Source: Pseudomonadota bacterium
GTDB lineage: Bacteria > Pseudomonadota > Alphaproteobacteria > Rhizobiales > Devosiaceae
Assembly (NCBI GenBank): GCA_023393475.1
Contig: JAEWLC010000037.1
Coordinates: 62,001-126,000, forward strand
DNA length: 64,000 bases
Reading direction: 5' to 3'
Shown: piece by piece, positions 53,241 to 62,052 of the stretch
How positions within the stretch are numbered: position 1 is the stretch's first letter
Layout of the letters: each line of letters begins with the position of its first letter
Notes under the pieces: generated by a model
What the model saw: only the letters and a program-made list of their open reading frames with translations
What the model was told of the DNA's origin: nothing
Database searches by the model: none
Program-made: the position numbers and the translations under genes

Positions 53241-55075
53241 GCCGGCTCCGTGGCGACGGAGTTCACAAGACGCCGGTCGGTGACCGGATGGCGCGGCGGC
53301 GGGGCAACCGATGCCGCCAGCAGCGTGCGCGTGTAGGGGTGCTGCGGAGCAGCGTAGAGCGTTTCGGTATCGGCCATTTCGACGATGCGTCCCGCCTCCA
53401 TGACGGCGACGCGGTCGCAGACATGCCGGACCACGGCGAGGTCATGCGAGATGAAGAGATAGGTGAGCCCCAGTTGCTGCTGCAGCGAGCGCATGAGGTT
53501 GAGGATCTGCGCCTGGATCGAGACGTCGAGCGCCGAGACGGGCTCGTCATAGATGATCAGCGCGGGGTTCAGCGCGAGGGCGCGGGCGATACCGATACGT
53601 TGCCGCTGTCCGCCGGAGAACTCCGACGGGAAGCGGTTGTAGTGCTCGGGGTTGAGGCCGACCAGTTCCATCAGGCGCTGCACTTCGGCCTTTCGCTCGG
53701 CGCCCGATGCCATGCCATGGATGCGGAAGGGGTCGCCGATGATGGCGCCGACACGGCGGCGCGGATTGAGCGCACCATAAGGGTTCTGGAAGACGAGCTG
53801 CACCTGCCGCCGCAGGGCCTGCCAGGTGCTGGCATCGAGCTCGGAGATATCCTGCCCGAGCAACGTGACGCGACCGGCCGTCATTGGGATGAGGCCTGCG
53901 ATGACACGCGCCAGGGTAGACTTGCCGCAGCCGCTTTCACCCACGAGGCCAAGCGTCGCGCCGCGATGCAGTTCGAGATCGATGCCCTTGAGGACCTCGA
54001 CGCCCCCAGTGCGCGTCAGCCCGCGACCGCCGTAGGTGAGGCGCACGCCTTCTGCGCGGACGACGACATCGCCCGCTGCCGCCTTGGCCTCACTCGCCGA
54101 TGCAGGGACGCTCGGCGCCGGAGGTGCGCTTTCCAGCCAGCACAGGGATTCAAGGCCGTCACTGTAGACGCGCAGCGGCGGCGGCATCTCGCAGACCTGC
54201 ATGGCATTCGCGCAGCGCGGCGCAAACACACAGCCCGCCGGATTCTGCAGCAGGCTCGGTGGCCGGCCGGGGATCGGCACAAGCTCGGTACCGGCGGCAT
54301 AGTTGGATGGCGACGACGCCAGGAGGCCCGCAGTGTAGGGATGGGTCGGCGCGGCAAAGACCGGCTCACTCGGTCCGATCTCCATCCGGCGGCCGGCGTA
54401 CATGACCATGATGTGGTCCGCGACGCTCGACAGCAGGCCGAGATCGTGGGTGATCATGATCACGGTAGTGCCGAGCTCACGGCGCATCTCGTCGAGGAGT
54501 GCCACGACCTGCGCCTGGACGGTGACATCGAGCGCCGTGGTCGGCTCGTCCGCGATGACCAGCGGCGGCCGCAGCACCAGCGCCATCGCGATCATCACGC
54601 GCTGGCGCATGCCACCCGAGAACTGATGCGGAAAATGATCGTACCGCTCTTCGGGCGAGGTGATGCCGACGCGACCGAGAATGTCGACGACGCGCTGCCG
54701 CGCGGCGGAAGGCGACACCTTCTCGTGGGCATGGATCATCTCGGCGATCTGGCTGCCCACCGTGTAGTACGGGTGCAGGCTCGACATCGGATCCTGGAAG
54801 ATCATGCCGATGCGCGAGCCACGGATCGACTGCTGTTCGCGCGGCGTGAGGTCGAGGAGGTTGCGGCCCTCGAACAGGACCTCGCCACTGACATTCGCAC
54901 TCGGCAATAGCCCCAGGATCGCCTGCGTCAGCACGCTCTTGCCTGAGCCGGATTCACCTGCGATGCCGAACAGCTCGCCGGCCTCGATCGAGAACGAGAC
55001 ATCGCGCACCGCGTGGATGACCCCGTCTTCAGTCGGGATATCGACGCTGAGATGCCGCGCTTCCAGAACTGCCAA
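53237..55075 (-). CDS. peptide ABC importer ATPase, fused double-domain (DppD-DppF type)
   Basis: This 612-residue protein carries both ATPases of the importer in one chain. It probably starts at a TTG (55073-55075) giving LAVLEARHLSVDIPTEDGVI. Domain 1 has GESGSGKSVLTQAILGL, FSGGMRQRVMIAMALV and VIADEPTTALDVT, then the oligopeptide C-terminal segment NPAGCVFAPRCANAMQVCEM. Domain 2 has GESGCGKSTLARVIAGL, FSGGQRQRIGIARALA and IIYDEPVSALDVS. All ATP-binding motifs are intact. Fusion is common in Hyphomicrobiales glutathione/peptide importers. Confidence 0.9.
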   Translation of the reverse strand: MAVLEARHLSVDIPTEDGVIHAVRDVSFSIEAGELFGIAGESGSGKSVLTQAILGLLPSANVSGEVLFEGRNLLDLTPREQQSIRGSRIGMIFQDPMSSLHPYYTVGSQIAEMIHAHEKVSPSAARQRVVDILGRVGITSPEERYDHFPHQFSGGMRQRVMIAMALVLRPPLVIADEPTTALDVTVQAQVVALLDEMRRELGTTVIMITHDLGLLSSVADHIMVMYAGRRMEIGPSEPVFAAPTHPYTAGLLASSPSNYAAGTELVPIPGRPPSLLQNPAGCVFAPRCANAMQVCEMPPPLRVYSDGLESLCWLESAPPAPSVPASASEAKAAAGDVVVRAEGVRLTYGGRGLTRTGGVEVLKGIDLELHRGATLGLVGESGCGKSTLARVIAGLIPMTAGRVTLLGQDISELDASTWQALRRQVQLVFQNPYGALNPRRRVGAIIGDPFRIHGMASGAERKAEVQRLMELVGLNPEHYNRFPSEFSGGQRQRIGIARALALNPALIIYDEPVSALDVSIQAQILNLMRSLQQQLGLTYLFISHDLAVVRHVCDRVAVMEAGRIVEMADTETLYAAPQHPYTRTLLAASVAPPPRHPVTDRRLVNSVATEPA

Positions 55076-55103
55076 GCCACGTAACTCCGCTAGCGGGGAG
55101 ATA

Positions 55104-55126
55104 CCCGCGCACCACTGGCGCGCGGG
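55104..55126 (-). other. intercistronic hairpin between binding protein and ATPase genes
   Basis: CCCGCGC (55104-55110) and GCGCGGG (55120-55126) pair around a 9-nt loop. It lies 20 bases after the DppA-type stop and before the ATPase start, again just after the binding-protein gene. No U-run follows. Confidence 0.5.
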
Positions 55127-55145
55127 CGTGTCTGCGGATCGAAAT

Positions 55146-56888
55146 CTAGCGTTGGAGCCAGACGTTGGTCCAGTCGCCCTGGACACCTAGCGAATAGGGC
55201 TCGAAGCCCTGCACTGCGGCGCCGTGATATAGGACGATCAGGTTGGCGATGAGCGGCACGACAGGTGCATCGGCCATCACCAGCTCGTCGACCTGGCCCC
55301 AGAGCTTGCCGACTTCTTCGGCGGTCGGTGCGTTGATGGCCTGGTCGGCCAGCGCGTTCGCCGCGTCGTTGTTGTAGTCGGTGTAGTTGTAGGTCTGGTG
55401 CGTGCCGTCATAGCTGAACTGCGGCTGAAAGACGGAGCGCGCGGCGCCACCGGCCCAGTCGGGCGTCCAGCCCACGGGCGCGATGTCCCAGGTGCCTTCC
55501 TTGGTGTTCACCGGGTTGGTCATGAACTTCGAGTAGTAGTCCGAAGCCGTGACCGGGGTGAGTTCCAGGGTGATGCCGGCGCGCGCCATCGAGGCCTGGA
55601 TGGTCTGTGCGATGTTGGGCTCGATGCCCTTGTTGCGATACGGCATCTTGAGCGTGATGCCGTTGGGGAAGCCGGCTTCGGCAAGCAGTGCCTTGGCCTT
55701 CTCGACGTCCCCCTTGTCGCCTTCGGACGGGTAGAGGTTGAAGTCGTGATAACCCAGCACGCCGACGCCGAAGATGCCGTGTACCGGCTTGGCGATCTCG
55801 GGACCACCCTGCTGCTGCACCACGGCCGCCTTGTCGACGGCATAGTTCAGGGCCTGGCGAACCTTGAGGTCCTTCAGAGCGCCGTTGTTGTTGTCTGAAA
55901 CGGTGTTGATGAAGATGAAGTTGGTATTACCCGACGACACGGTCACCAGCTTCTCGTCACCCTGCGCGATGAGCGTCTGGAGGACAGCCGGGGGAATGGT
56001 GACGTCGTAAGTCATGTCGCCATCGCCCGACTGCAGCTGCTGCATGATGGCGTCGACAGTGAGACCGAAGGTGAGCTGGATCTCGTCGACATAGGCCTTG
56101 CGGAGCGGATCGCTTTCGGCGCTCCACGACGGATTGCGCACCAGCTGCAGCGAGCTGTCCGGAGTGTATTCCGCCGGAGTGTATGGGCCGCTGGCGATGA
56201 AGTTGGCGCGGTAGTCCGGACCATCCGGCATGTAGTCGAGCACTTCGATAGGTGCCGGCGCCGAGGTCGGCAGCGACAGCATGAAGATGAAGTCGCCGGC
56301 CTTCTGGGTGAGGTTGATGACGATGGTTTCGTCGTCCGGCGTCTCGATGCCGGAGACATCGTTGCCTTCGATATAGGCCTTCATGGCCTCGACGGTCGGC
56401 TCTACCTTGGAGAAGCCGTCGCAGAACTCGGGCAGCCCAGCGATCAGGCCCGTGTAGTAGGTCAGTGCAGCCGAGCCGAGGGCCGGGTTGCACATGCGTT
56501 TGACGCCACGCTCGAAGTCGGCCGAGGTGATCTGGCGCGCGCCCGACGGCGTGTTCCAGGTCGCGCCCGGGCGGATCTTGAACGTGTAGGTCAAGCCGTC
56601 ATTGGTGGGCTGCGGCACCTCGGTGGCAAGGTCGCCCTCGGGCGTAACCCGCACCAGCTCGTCATTGGACGACTTGTACGAGATCAGCTGGCGCGTAGTC
56701 GCGCGCAGAAAATTGTTCGACGTGACGAGGGCGGCCGAAGTCGGATCGAAATGGTCGATATCCTCGGTGCCCAGAATGCGCAGTACCCCGCCAGCTTCCT
56801 GCGCGGAGGCAGTTAGCGCGGGGATTGAACAGGCGCCGGCCAGCAGCCCAACAAGCGCCAGCCGCGACAGCAGACTCGATTTTCCCAT
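55146..56888 (-). CDS. peptide-binding protein, extracellular solute-binding family 5 (DppA type)
   Basis: This 580-residue periplasmic protein has a Sec signal peptide (SLLSRLALVGLLAGACSIPA, cut near TASAQ); the internal GAC is not a convincing lipobox. The mature start GGVLRILGTEDIDHFDPTSA, the family motif FKIRPGATWNTPSGARQITS and ASGPYTPAEYTPDSSLQLVR are SBP_bac_5 landmarks. It heads the operon DppA, ATPase, DppC, DppB, iminopeptidase and is divergent from the DapA-family gene. Confidence 0.9.
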   Translation of the reverse strand: MGKSSLLSRLALVGLLAGACSIPALTASAQEAGGVLRILGTEDIDHFDPTSAALVTSNNFLRATTRQLISYKSSNDELVRVTPEGDLATEVPQPTNDGLTYTFKIRPGATWNTPSGARQITSADFERGVKRMCNPALGSAALTYYTGLIAGLPEFCDGFSKVEPTVEAMKAYIEGNDVSGIETPDDETIVINLTQKAGDFIFMLSLPTSAPAPIEVLDYMPDGPDYRANFIASGPYTPAEYTPDSSLQLVRNPSWSAESDPLRKAYVDEIQLTFGLTVDAIMQQLQSGDGDMTYDVTIPPAVLQTLIAQGDEKLVTVSSGNTNFIFINTVSDNNNGALKDLKVRQALNYAVDKAAVVQQQGGPEIAKPVHGIFGVGVLGYHDFNLYPSEGDKGDVEKAKALLAEAGFPNGITLKMPYRNKGIEPNIAQTIQASMARAGITLELTPVTASDYYSKFMTNPVNTKEGTWDIAPVGWTPDWAGGAARSVFQPQFSYDGTHQTYNYTDYNNDAANALADQAINAPTAEEVGKLWGQVDELVMADAPVVPLIANLIVLYHGAAVQGFEPYSLGVQGDWTNVWLQR

Positions 56889-56978
56889 GAAGTCCCTCCT
56901 GTGTTTTTCGCGCGAGGTCCCCTGTTGACGCTCGCCCTGCCCGCATAGTTGTCCGCTCCCATTTCGACGTCAAGCGCA

Positions 56979-56988
56979 TTGTCGACAT
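56979..56988. promoter_or_regulatory. candidate FCD-GntR operator in divergent peptide-operon promoter
   Basis: TTGTCGACAT contains the palindrome TGTCGACA and the GTC-GAC core of FadR/FCD GntR sites. It lies in the 179-bp gap between the DppA-type gene and the divergent DapA-family gene, so the nearby GntR regulator could control both arms from it. Confidence 0.4.
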
Positions 56989-57067
56989 CTTGCCGACAGG
57001 AATTCATGGCCCTATGAGTGAGGCCAGTGGCCGTCACGAGGCGGCGTATCCCAGTCCCGAGGATCTA

Positions 57068-57982
57068 ATGGAAAAGAGCGACTTCCGCGGCGTGCTCCCC
57101 GCCCTGACCACCAAACTCAAGGCCAATCAGGAAGTGGACTACGATGCCGTGCGAGCCGACGTCGCCTTCCAGATCGAGGCAGGCGTCGACGGGGTGATCA
57201 TGTGCGGGTCGCTCGGCGAGGCGAGCAGCCTCGAGCGCGAGGAAAAGCTGGCGATCGCCAAGGCAGCAATCGAGGAAGCGGCCGGCCGCGTGCCGGTGCT
57301 GCTGACCATCGCCGAGGACTCCACCCGCGCCGGCGCCGAGTTGGCAGCCGAGGCCGCCAGGATCGGTATCGCCGGTCTGATGGTGCTGCCGGCCATGCGC
57401 TATCTTGCCGACGACCGCGAAGTGGTGACGCATTACCGCGCCATCGCCGCCGCCTCGCCGCTGCCGATCATCATCTACAACAACCCCATCGCCTACGGCA
57501 TCGACGTCAGTGCCGAGATGCTGCAGGAGATGTCGGACGAGCCGAAATTCGTCGCCATCAAGGAATCCACCGGCGACACGCGCCGCATCAACGAGACGCT
57601 CACCGCGCTCGGCGACCGCTATCAGTTGCTGACCGGTGTCGACGATCTGGCGCTGGAAAGCCTGATCCTTGGCTGCAACGGCTGGATCGCCGGCCTCGTC
57701 GTCGCCTTCCCGCGCGAAACGGTGGCGATCTACAAGCTGGCGCAGCAGGGCCGGATTGCCGAGGCGCTCGAAATCTACCGTTGGTTTCTGCCGCTACTGC
57801 ATATGGATATCGGTCCTAAGTTCGTGCATAACATTAAGTTGGTCGAGCACATTGTTCGCGGCACCTCCCCGATGGTCCGTCAGCCCCGCCTGCCGCTGAT
57901 CGGGGCCGAGGAAGCTCAGGTCCGCAAGGTCACCGAGATCGGTCTGAGGAACCGTCCCGACCTCGCCAAGTACGGGTTCTGA
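57068..57982 (+). CDS. DapA-family lyase, candidate 1-pyrroline-4-hydroxy-2-carboxylate deaminase
   Basis: This 304-residue protein starts at MEKSDFRGVLPALTTKLKAN, with GAGG at good spacing. CGSLGEASSLEREEKLAIAK is the GTTGE-like region, IIIYNNPIAYGIDVS holds the Tyr (about residue 137) and FVAIKESTGDTRRINETL the Schiff-base Lys (about 165). GLMVLPAMRYLADDREVVTH and AFPRETVAIYKLAQQGR resemble the HypD/LhpC deaminases of the trans-4-hydroxy-L-proline pathway, which convert 1-pyrroline-4-hydroxy-2-carboxylate to 2-oxoglutarate semialdehyde. That match is from memory. The neighbouring peptide importer and proline peptidases support it. No other lhp genes are in the window. Confidence 0.7.
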   Translation: MEKSDFRGVLPALTTKLKANQEVDYDAVRADVAFQIEAGVDGVIMCGSLGEASSLEREEKLAIAKAAIEEAAGRVPVLLTIAEDSTRAGAELAAEAARIGIAGLMVLPAMRYLADDREVVTHYRAIAAASPLPIIIYNNPIAYGIDVSAEMLQEMSDEPKFVAIKESTGDTRRINETLTALGDRYQLLTGVDDLALESLILGCNGWIAGLVVAFPRETVAIYKLAQQGRIAEALEIYRWFLPLLHMDIGPKFVHNIKLVEHIVRGTSPMVRQPRLPLIGAEEAQVRKVTEIGLRNRPDLAKYGF

Positions 57983-57984
57983 CC

Positions 57985-59778
57985 ATGGCGCGGAACGGCG
58001 TTCTCCCCCTGCTGCGGGCCCATCTGGCAACCCTCGGCCTCGACGGCCTGGTGGTTCCCCGTTTCGATGCCCATCAGGGCGAGAGCGTCGCGCCGCATGA
58101 TGAACGCCTGCGCCATGTCACCGGCTTCACCGGTTCAGCCGGCATCGCCCTGGTGCTGGCCGACCGCGCGGTGATCTTCGTCGATGGCCGCTACCAGGTG
58201 CAGGTGCGGAAGGAGATCGACACCGACGCGATCGAGGTCTCGCATTTCTACGACTTCCCGATCGAGCGCTGGATCGTCGAGTACCTGCCCCGCGGCAGCC
58301 GCATCGGCGTCAACGCGATGCTCGTTCCCTCCGAACTCTACGGCAAGCTTGAGCGCGCCGTGAGGGAGGCCGGCGGTACGCTCATCCTTGTCGACAGCGA
58401 CCCCGTCGATGCCACCTGGGCCGATCAGCCGCCGCCGCCGATGGGCCGCGTCTCGAACTTCCCCGTCGCCTATGCTGGGGAACCGTCGGAGAGCAAGCGC
58501 CAGCGGATCGGCAAGCGCTTGGGCGAACTGGGTGCCGACCTGATGGTCGAAACCCAGCCAGACAATATCGCCTGGCTGCTCAACGTTCGCGGCAGCGACA
58601 TCGAATTCATGCCGATGCCGCATTCGTTCCTGCTGCTCGACCAGGGTGGCAATGCCGAGTGGTTCGTCGCCGAGGGCAAGCTGCCGAACGACCGGGGCGA
58701 CTACGAACTGGCCGGGGTCGATATTCGCGATCCGGGCACGCTGCTGCCCACGCTCGAAAAGCGCGCCGAGGGCAAGTCCGTGCTGGTCGACCCGACTTTC
58801 GCGCCCGCGGCGGCCGGCCTTTCCGTCACGCGCGGCAGCGGCCGCATCGTCAGCGTCGTCAGCCCGATCACGGTGGCCAAGGCGCTGAAGAACCCGGTGG
58901 AACTGACCGGCTTCCGCGATTCCCACGTCGCTGACGGCATCGCCTGGACCGAGTTCATGACCTGGCTGCACGACAACGTCGTCGAGCGCCAGCAATCCGG
59001 CCGTCCCATCACCGAGCTCGAAGCGGAAGCCAAGATCCTCGAGTTCCGCCACAAGGGCGCGAACTTCGTCGAGGCGAGCTTCCACACCATCGCGGCATCC
59101 GCGGCGAACGCCGCCATGTGCCACTACAGTTCGAGCGAGGCGACCAATACGGCGATCACCTCGGCGGCCCCGTTCCTGCTCGACTCCGGCGGGCAGTATC
59201 TCGGCGGGACCACGGACGCGACGCGCACCACCTCCTTCGGCCCGGTGAGCGAGGATATCCGCAGCACCTATACGGCGGTGCTGAAGGGCTTCATCGCCCT
59301 GATGACGGCGCAGTTCCCCAAGGGCACGACGGGCCACCAGCTCGACGCGATCGCCCGCCGGCCGCTATGGGACCTGGGACTCGATTTTGACCACGGCACC
59401 GGCCACGGCGTGGGCCACTACCTTGCGGTGCACGAGCATCCGCACCGCTTCGCCAAGGCCCACAATCCCTATGCGCTCGAAGCCGGCGTGATCATGACGA
59501 TCGAGCCCGGCTACTACCGCGAGGATGCGTTCGGCCTGCGGATCGAGAACCAGGTCGAGACTGTCGCGGGGAACAACGGCTTCCTCCGCTTCGAGACGCT
59601 GACACTGGTCCCGATCGACCTGTCGCTCGCCAAACTCGACGACCTCACCCGCAGCGAGATTGCCTTCCTCGATGACTACCATGCACGGGTGCGTGAGGCG
59701 CTGTGGAGCGGGCTGTCGGAAGCGGCGCGGAGCCGCGTCGAGCGCTGGACCGCCCCGGTCGCCGAGCAGCGCGGCTAG
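57985..59778 (+). CDS. Xaa-Pro aminopeptidase (M24B)
   Basis: This 597-residue cytoplasmic metallopeptidase cleaves the N-terminal residue before a proline or hydroxyproline. Two creatinase-like N-terminal domains precede the pita-bread catalytic domain. Metal ligands are visible: Asp in LDSGGQYLGGTTDATRTTSF (two Asp), His in HGTGHGVGHYLAVHEHPHRF, Glu in TIEPGYYREDAFG and Glu in RIENQVETV. The length equals that of the three-domain APP1-type enzymes. It starts 2 bp after the DapA-family gene, so both are co-transcribed. It is convergent with GntR, overlapping it in a CTAG. Confidence 0.92.
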   Translation: MARNGVLPLLRAHLATLGLDGLVVPRFDAHQGESVAPHDERLRHVTGFTGSAGIALVLADRAVIFVDGRYQVQVRKEIDTDAIEVSHFYDFPIERWIVEYLPRGSRIGVNAMLVPSELYGKLERAVREAGGTLILVDSDPVDATWADQPPPPMGRVSNFPVAYAGEPSESKRQRIGKRLGELGADLMVETQPDNIAWLLNVRGSDIEFMPMPHSFLLLDQGGNAEWFVAEGKLPNDRGDYELAGVDIRDPGTLLPTLEKRAEGKSVLVDPTFAPAAAGLSVTRGSGRIVSVVSPITVAKALKNPVELTGFRDSHVADGIAWTEFMTWLHDNVVERQQSGRPITELEAEAKILEFRHKGANFVEASFHTIAASAANAAMCHYSSSEATNTAITSAAPFLLDSGGQYLGGTTDATRTTSFGPVSEDIRSTYTAVLKGFIALMTAQFPKGTTGHQLDAIARRPLWDLGLDFDHGTGHGVGHYLAVHEHPHRFAKAHNPYALEAGVIMTIEPGYYREDAFGLRIENQVETVAGNNGFLRFETLTLVPIDLSLAKLDDLTRSEIAFLDDYHARVREALWSGLSEAARSRVERWTAPVAEQRG

Positions 59779-60566
59779 CGCTCCATGCTCTCGAGGGGCA
59801 CCTGCGTCACCGTCTCGCGCGCCAGGTAGCTGCGTATCTGCTGGACGATCTGGCCGGCATGCGCGCTCGCCAGCCTGTCGCAGAGGTCGGCGTCGCCGGC
59901 CTCGATCGCAGCCACGATGGCATCGTGCTCGGCAACATACTGGTGGGGCAGCTTGTCGCCGAACGACTGGTAGTAGAGCCGCAGGATGCGCCTGCCCTCA
60001 TCCAGCAGCCGGGTGAACAGCGCGGTGAAGTAGTCGTTGCCGCCGGCTTCGGCTATGGCGACATGGAAGTCACGGTTCGACGCGATCATGGCGACGGCGT
60101 CGCGGCGCTGGACCGCCTCGGCGAAGGCCGACTGGTGACCACGGATGGCGACCATCTGCTCCTCGAGGCGATGCACGGCAGCCGAGCGCGTGGTGACGCG
60201 ATACATCAGCGTCAGCGCCTCGAAATAGATCGGCAGCCGCACGAAATCGATCACCGACACGATGGTGCTGCGGTTCGGCAGCGTCGTCACCAGCCCCTCG
60301 GCGGCAAGGCGAACCAGCGCCTCGCGGATCGGGCTGCGCGACATGTCGAACTGCGTCGAGAGGCTCACCTCGTCCAGCAGACTGCCCGGTTCGAGCTCGA
60401 GGTTGAGGATGGCGTGCCGGAGTGTCTCATAAACGATGCGCGACCCTTGTCCGCGCGAACGGGCGGGCTGCGCTGCATCTGAATCGGATGCGTTGGCTTT
60501 GCGGACCTGTGTGGCTGGCACGTGGGACTCCTGCTCCATGCGCCTGTCTAGGACGAAGGCGGCCAT
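59775..60566 (-). CDS. GntR family regulator, FCD subfamily
   Basis: This regulator of about 263 residues could start at MAAFVLDRR (60566), MEQESHVPATQ (60539) or further upstream; none has a clear ribosome-binding site. The winged helix contains IVYETLRHAILNLELEPGSL and FDMSRSPIREALVRLAAEGL. The FCD domain has its metal-ligand pattern (SNRDFHVAIAEAGGN; AEHDAIVAAIEAGDADL). It lies between the prolyl-peptide genes and the CUT1-GH127 operon and could control either. Hydroxyproline operons in rhizobia are regulated by a GntR protein (HypR), which fits the first option. Confidence 0.86.
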   Translation of the reverse strand: MAAFVLDRRMEQESHVPATQVRKANASDSDAAQPARSRGQGSRIVYETLRHAILNLELEPGSLLDEVSLSTQFDMSRSPIREALVRLAAEGLVTTLPNRSTIVSVIDFVRLPIYFEALTLMYRVTTRSAAVHRLEEQMVAIRGHQSAFAEAVQRRDAVAMIASNRDFHVAIAEAGGNDYFTALFTRLLDEGRRILRLYYQSFGDKLPHQYVAEHDAIVAAIEAGDADLCDRLASAHAGQIVQQIRSYLARETVTQVPLESMER

Positions 60567-60608
60567 CCCACAACTACCCTTGCGATCCGCGAAAGTTTGC
60601 GAAAAATC

Positions 60609-60624
60609 GAGAAATAGATTTCTC
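60609..60624. promoter_or_regulatory. perfect 16-bp palindrome upstream of CUT1 operon
   Basis: GAGAAATAGATTTCTC is perfectly symmetric and lies in an AT-rich stretch between the divergent GntR and binding-protein genes. Related TGCGAAA motifs flank it (60597, 60630). It is a good candidate operator for the divergent pair. Confidence 0.5.
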
Positions 60625-60732
60625 AAATCTGCGAAATTTGTGATGCAGCTTCATCGACTCTGGCCGCAAGCCGTTGCTAGCCTTCTCTCAGCCGGCATCA
60701 CAGGGGAAGCCGGTCCGTTGAGGGAGTGCGAA

Positions 60733-61989
60733 ATGAGAAAACGGTATCTGGCCAGCTTTTCGCTGGGCCTGTTGCTGGCTGGGGCCGCGATCGGCCAGTC
60801 GGCAGCTGAAGAAATCAACCTCTGGGTGCGGACGTCGTCGGGAGCCGTGCTCCAGGCGCTGGCAGACCAGTTCAACACCAGCCATGACGACAAAGTCGTC
60901 ATCACGCAGATCACCGCCGAACAGATGGTCACAAAGCTCGGCGCTTCGATTGCCGCCGGCGCCCCGCCCGACGGCGCGGTGCTCGACCTGATCTACCTGC
61001 CGACCTTCGCGGCGACCGACAGCCTCGAAGACATCACCGACTTCATCGACGGGCTGCCCTATGCCAACAGCATGAGCCCGTCGCACCTGCGCCTTGGTAC
61101 CTACAACGGTAAGAAGTACGCCGTGCCGACGCTGCCGGATGCCTCGGTCATCGCCTACAACAAGGATCTGTTCGCCAAGGCCGGGCTCGATCCTGAGAAG
61201 GGCCCTGCGTCGCTCAAGGAAGTGGCCGATGCCGCCGCCAAGGTCCGCGCCCTCGGCGACGACACCTACGGCTTCTTCTTCGTTGCCCCTTCGGGCAGTT
61301 GGCAGGTCTATACCTTCACCCCGCATGTCTGGGCCGCTGGCGCCGACATCCTCTCCGAGGACGGTCGTGCGGCGACAATCGACACGCCGGAACTGCGTGG
61401 CGTGCTCGAGCTCTACAACCAGATGTGGAAGGATGGCTCGATCCACCCGACCTCGCGCTCCGGCAACGGCAGCGACGCCGTCGCGGCCTTCGCGTCGGGC
61501 AAGGTCGGCGTGCTGATGACCGGCTCCTACATCGTCAATCTGCTGACCAGCCAGTATCCGGACGTGAACTTCGGCATCGTGCCGATTTCGGGCCCCGATG
61601 GCGGCCAGTCGAGCTTTGCCGGTGGCGATGCGCTGACGCTGATGAAGGGCATTTCGGCTGAGAAGAAGGCGGTCGCCGAGGCGTTCGTCGACTTCTACAT
61701 GCAGCCCGAACAGCAGGTGTTCATCACCAAGGAATCGGGCATGCCGCCGCGCACCGACGTCGCCGACGCTGCCTATGAGCAGTTCGACCCGCGCAACCTC
61801 ATCGCCTACAACATGCTGGCCGATGCCAAGACGCCCTACACCTTCGCGTCCGACGAACTCTTCGTCAGTCGCACGGGCCCGTGGCTCAATCTGCTCAATC
61901 GCGCGATCTTCGATGGCGACATCGACGGTGCCATCACGGCCGGCCAGGCCGAGTTCACCAAGATCCTCGAACGGACCAACCCGGAATAA
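60733..61989 (+). CDS. extracellular solute-binding protein, family 1 (sugar type)
   Basis: This 418-residue periplasmic protein starts at MRKRYLASFSLGLLLAGAAI, with GGGAG upstream; the frame runs further but only this start gives a signal peptide (cut near IGQSAAEE). The mature start EINLWVRTSSGAVLQALADQ, VPTLPDASVIAYNKDLFAKA and PISGPDGGQSSFAGGDALTL are typical CUT1 binding-protein segments. It heads the operon binding protein, MalF, MalG, GH127, so its ligand is probably an arabinose-containing oligosaccharide. Confidence 0.88.
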   Translation: MRKRYLASFSLGLLLAGAAIGQSAAEEINLWVRTSSGAVLQALADQFNTSHDDKVVITQITAEQMVTKLGASIAAGAPPDGAVLDLIYLPTFAATDSLEDITDFIDGLPYANSMSPSHLRLGTYNGKKYAVPTLPDASVIAYNKDLFAKAGLDPEKGPASLKEVADAAAKVRALGDDTYGFFFVAPSGSWQVYTFTPHVWAAGADILSEDGRAATIDTPELRGVLELYNQMWKDGSIHPTSRSGNGSDAVAAFASGKVGVLMTGSYIVNLLTSQYPDVNFGIVPISGPDGGQSSFAGGDALTLMKGISAEKKAVAEAFVDFYMQPEQQVFITKESGMPPRTDVADAAYEQFDPRNLIAYNMLADAKTPYTFASDELFVSRTGPWLNLLNRAIFDGDIDGAITAGQAEFTKILERTNPE

Positions 61990-62003
61990 GTCCTCCCGGA
62001 CTG

Positions 62004-62027
62004 GGGTCGGCGCTTCGGCGCCGGCCC
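62004..62027 (+). other. UUCG-capped hairpin between binding protein and permease genes
   Basis: GGGTCGGCGC (62004-62013), loop TTCG and GCGCCGGCCC (62018-62027) form a 10-bp stem with one G-U pair. UUCG-capped GC stems are exceptionally stable. It lies 14 bases after the binding-protein stop, has no T-run, and matches the position of the hairpins at 6241, 18263 and 55104. Confidence 0.65.
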
Positions 62028-62052
62028 TCCGTTGTCACCACCGAGTTCCGCG

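Noticed and set aside
55146..56888. DppA-type protein as a lipoprotein
   Set aside because: LAGACSIPA contains a Cys but it sits early in the signal core and a normal AxA-type site (TASAQ) follows, so signal peptidase I cleavage is more likely.
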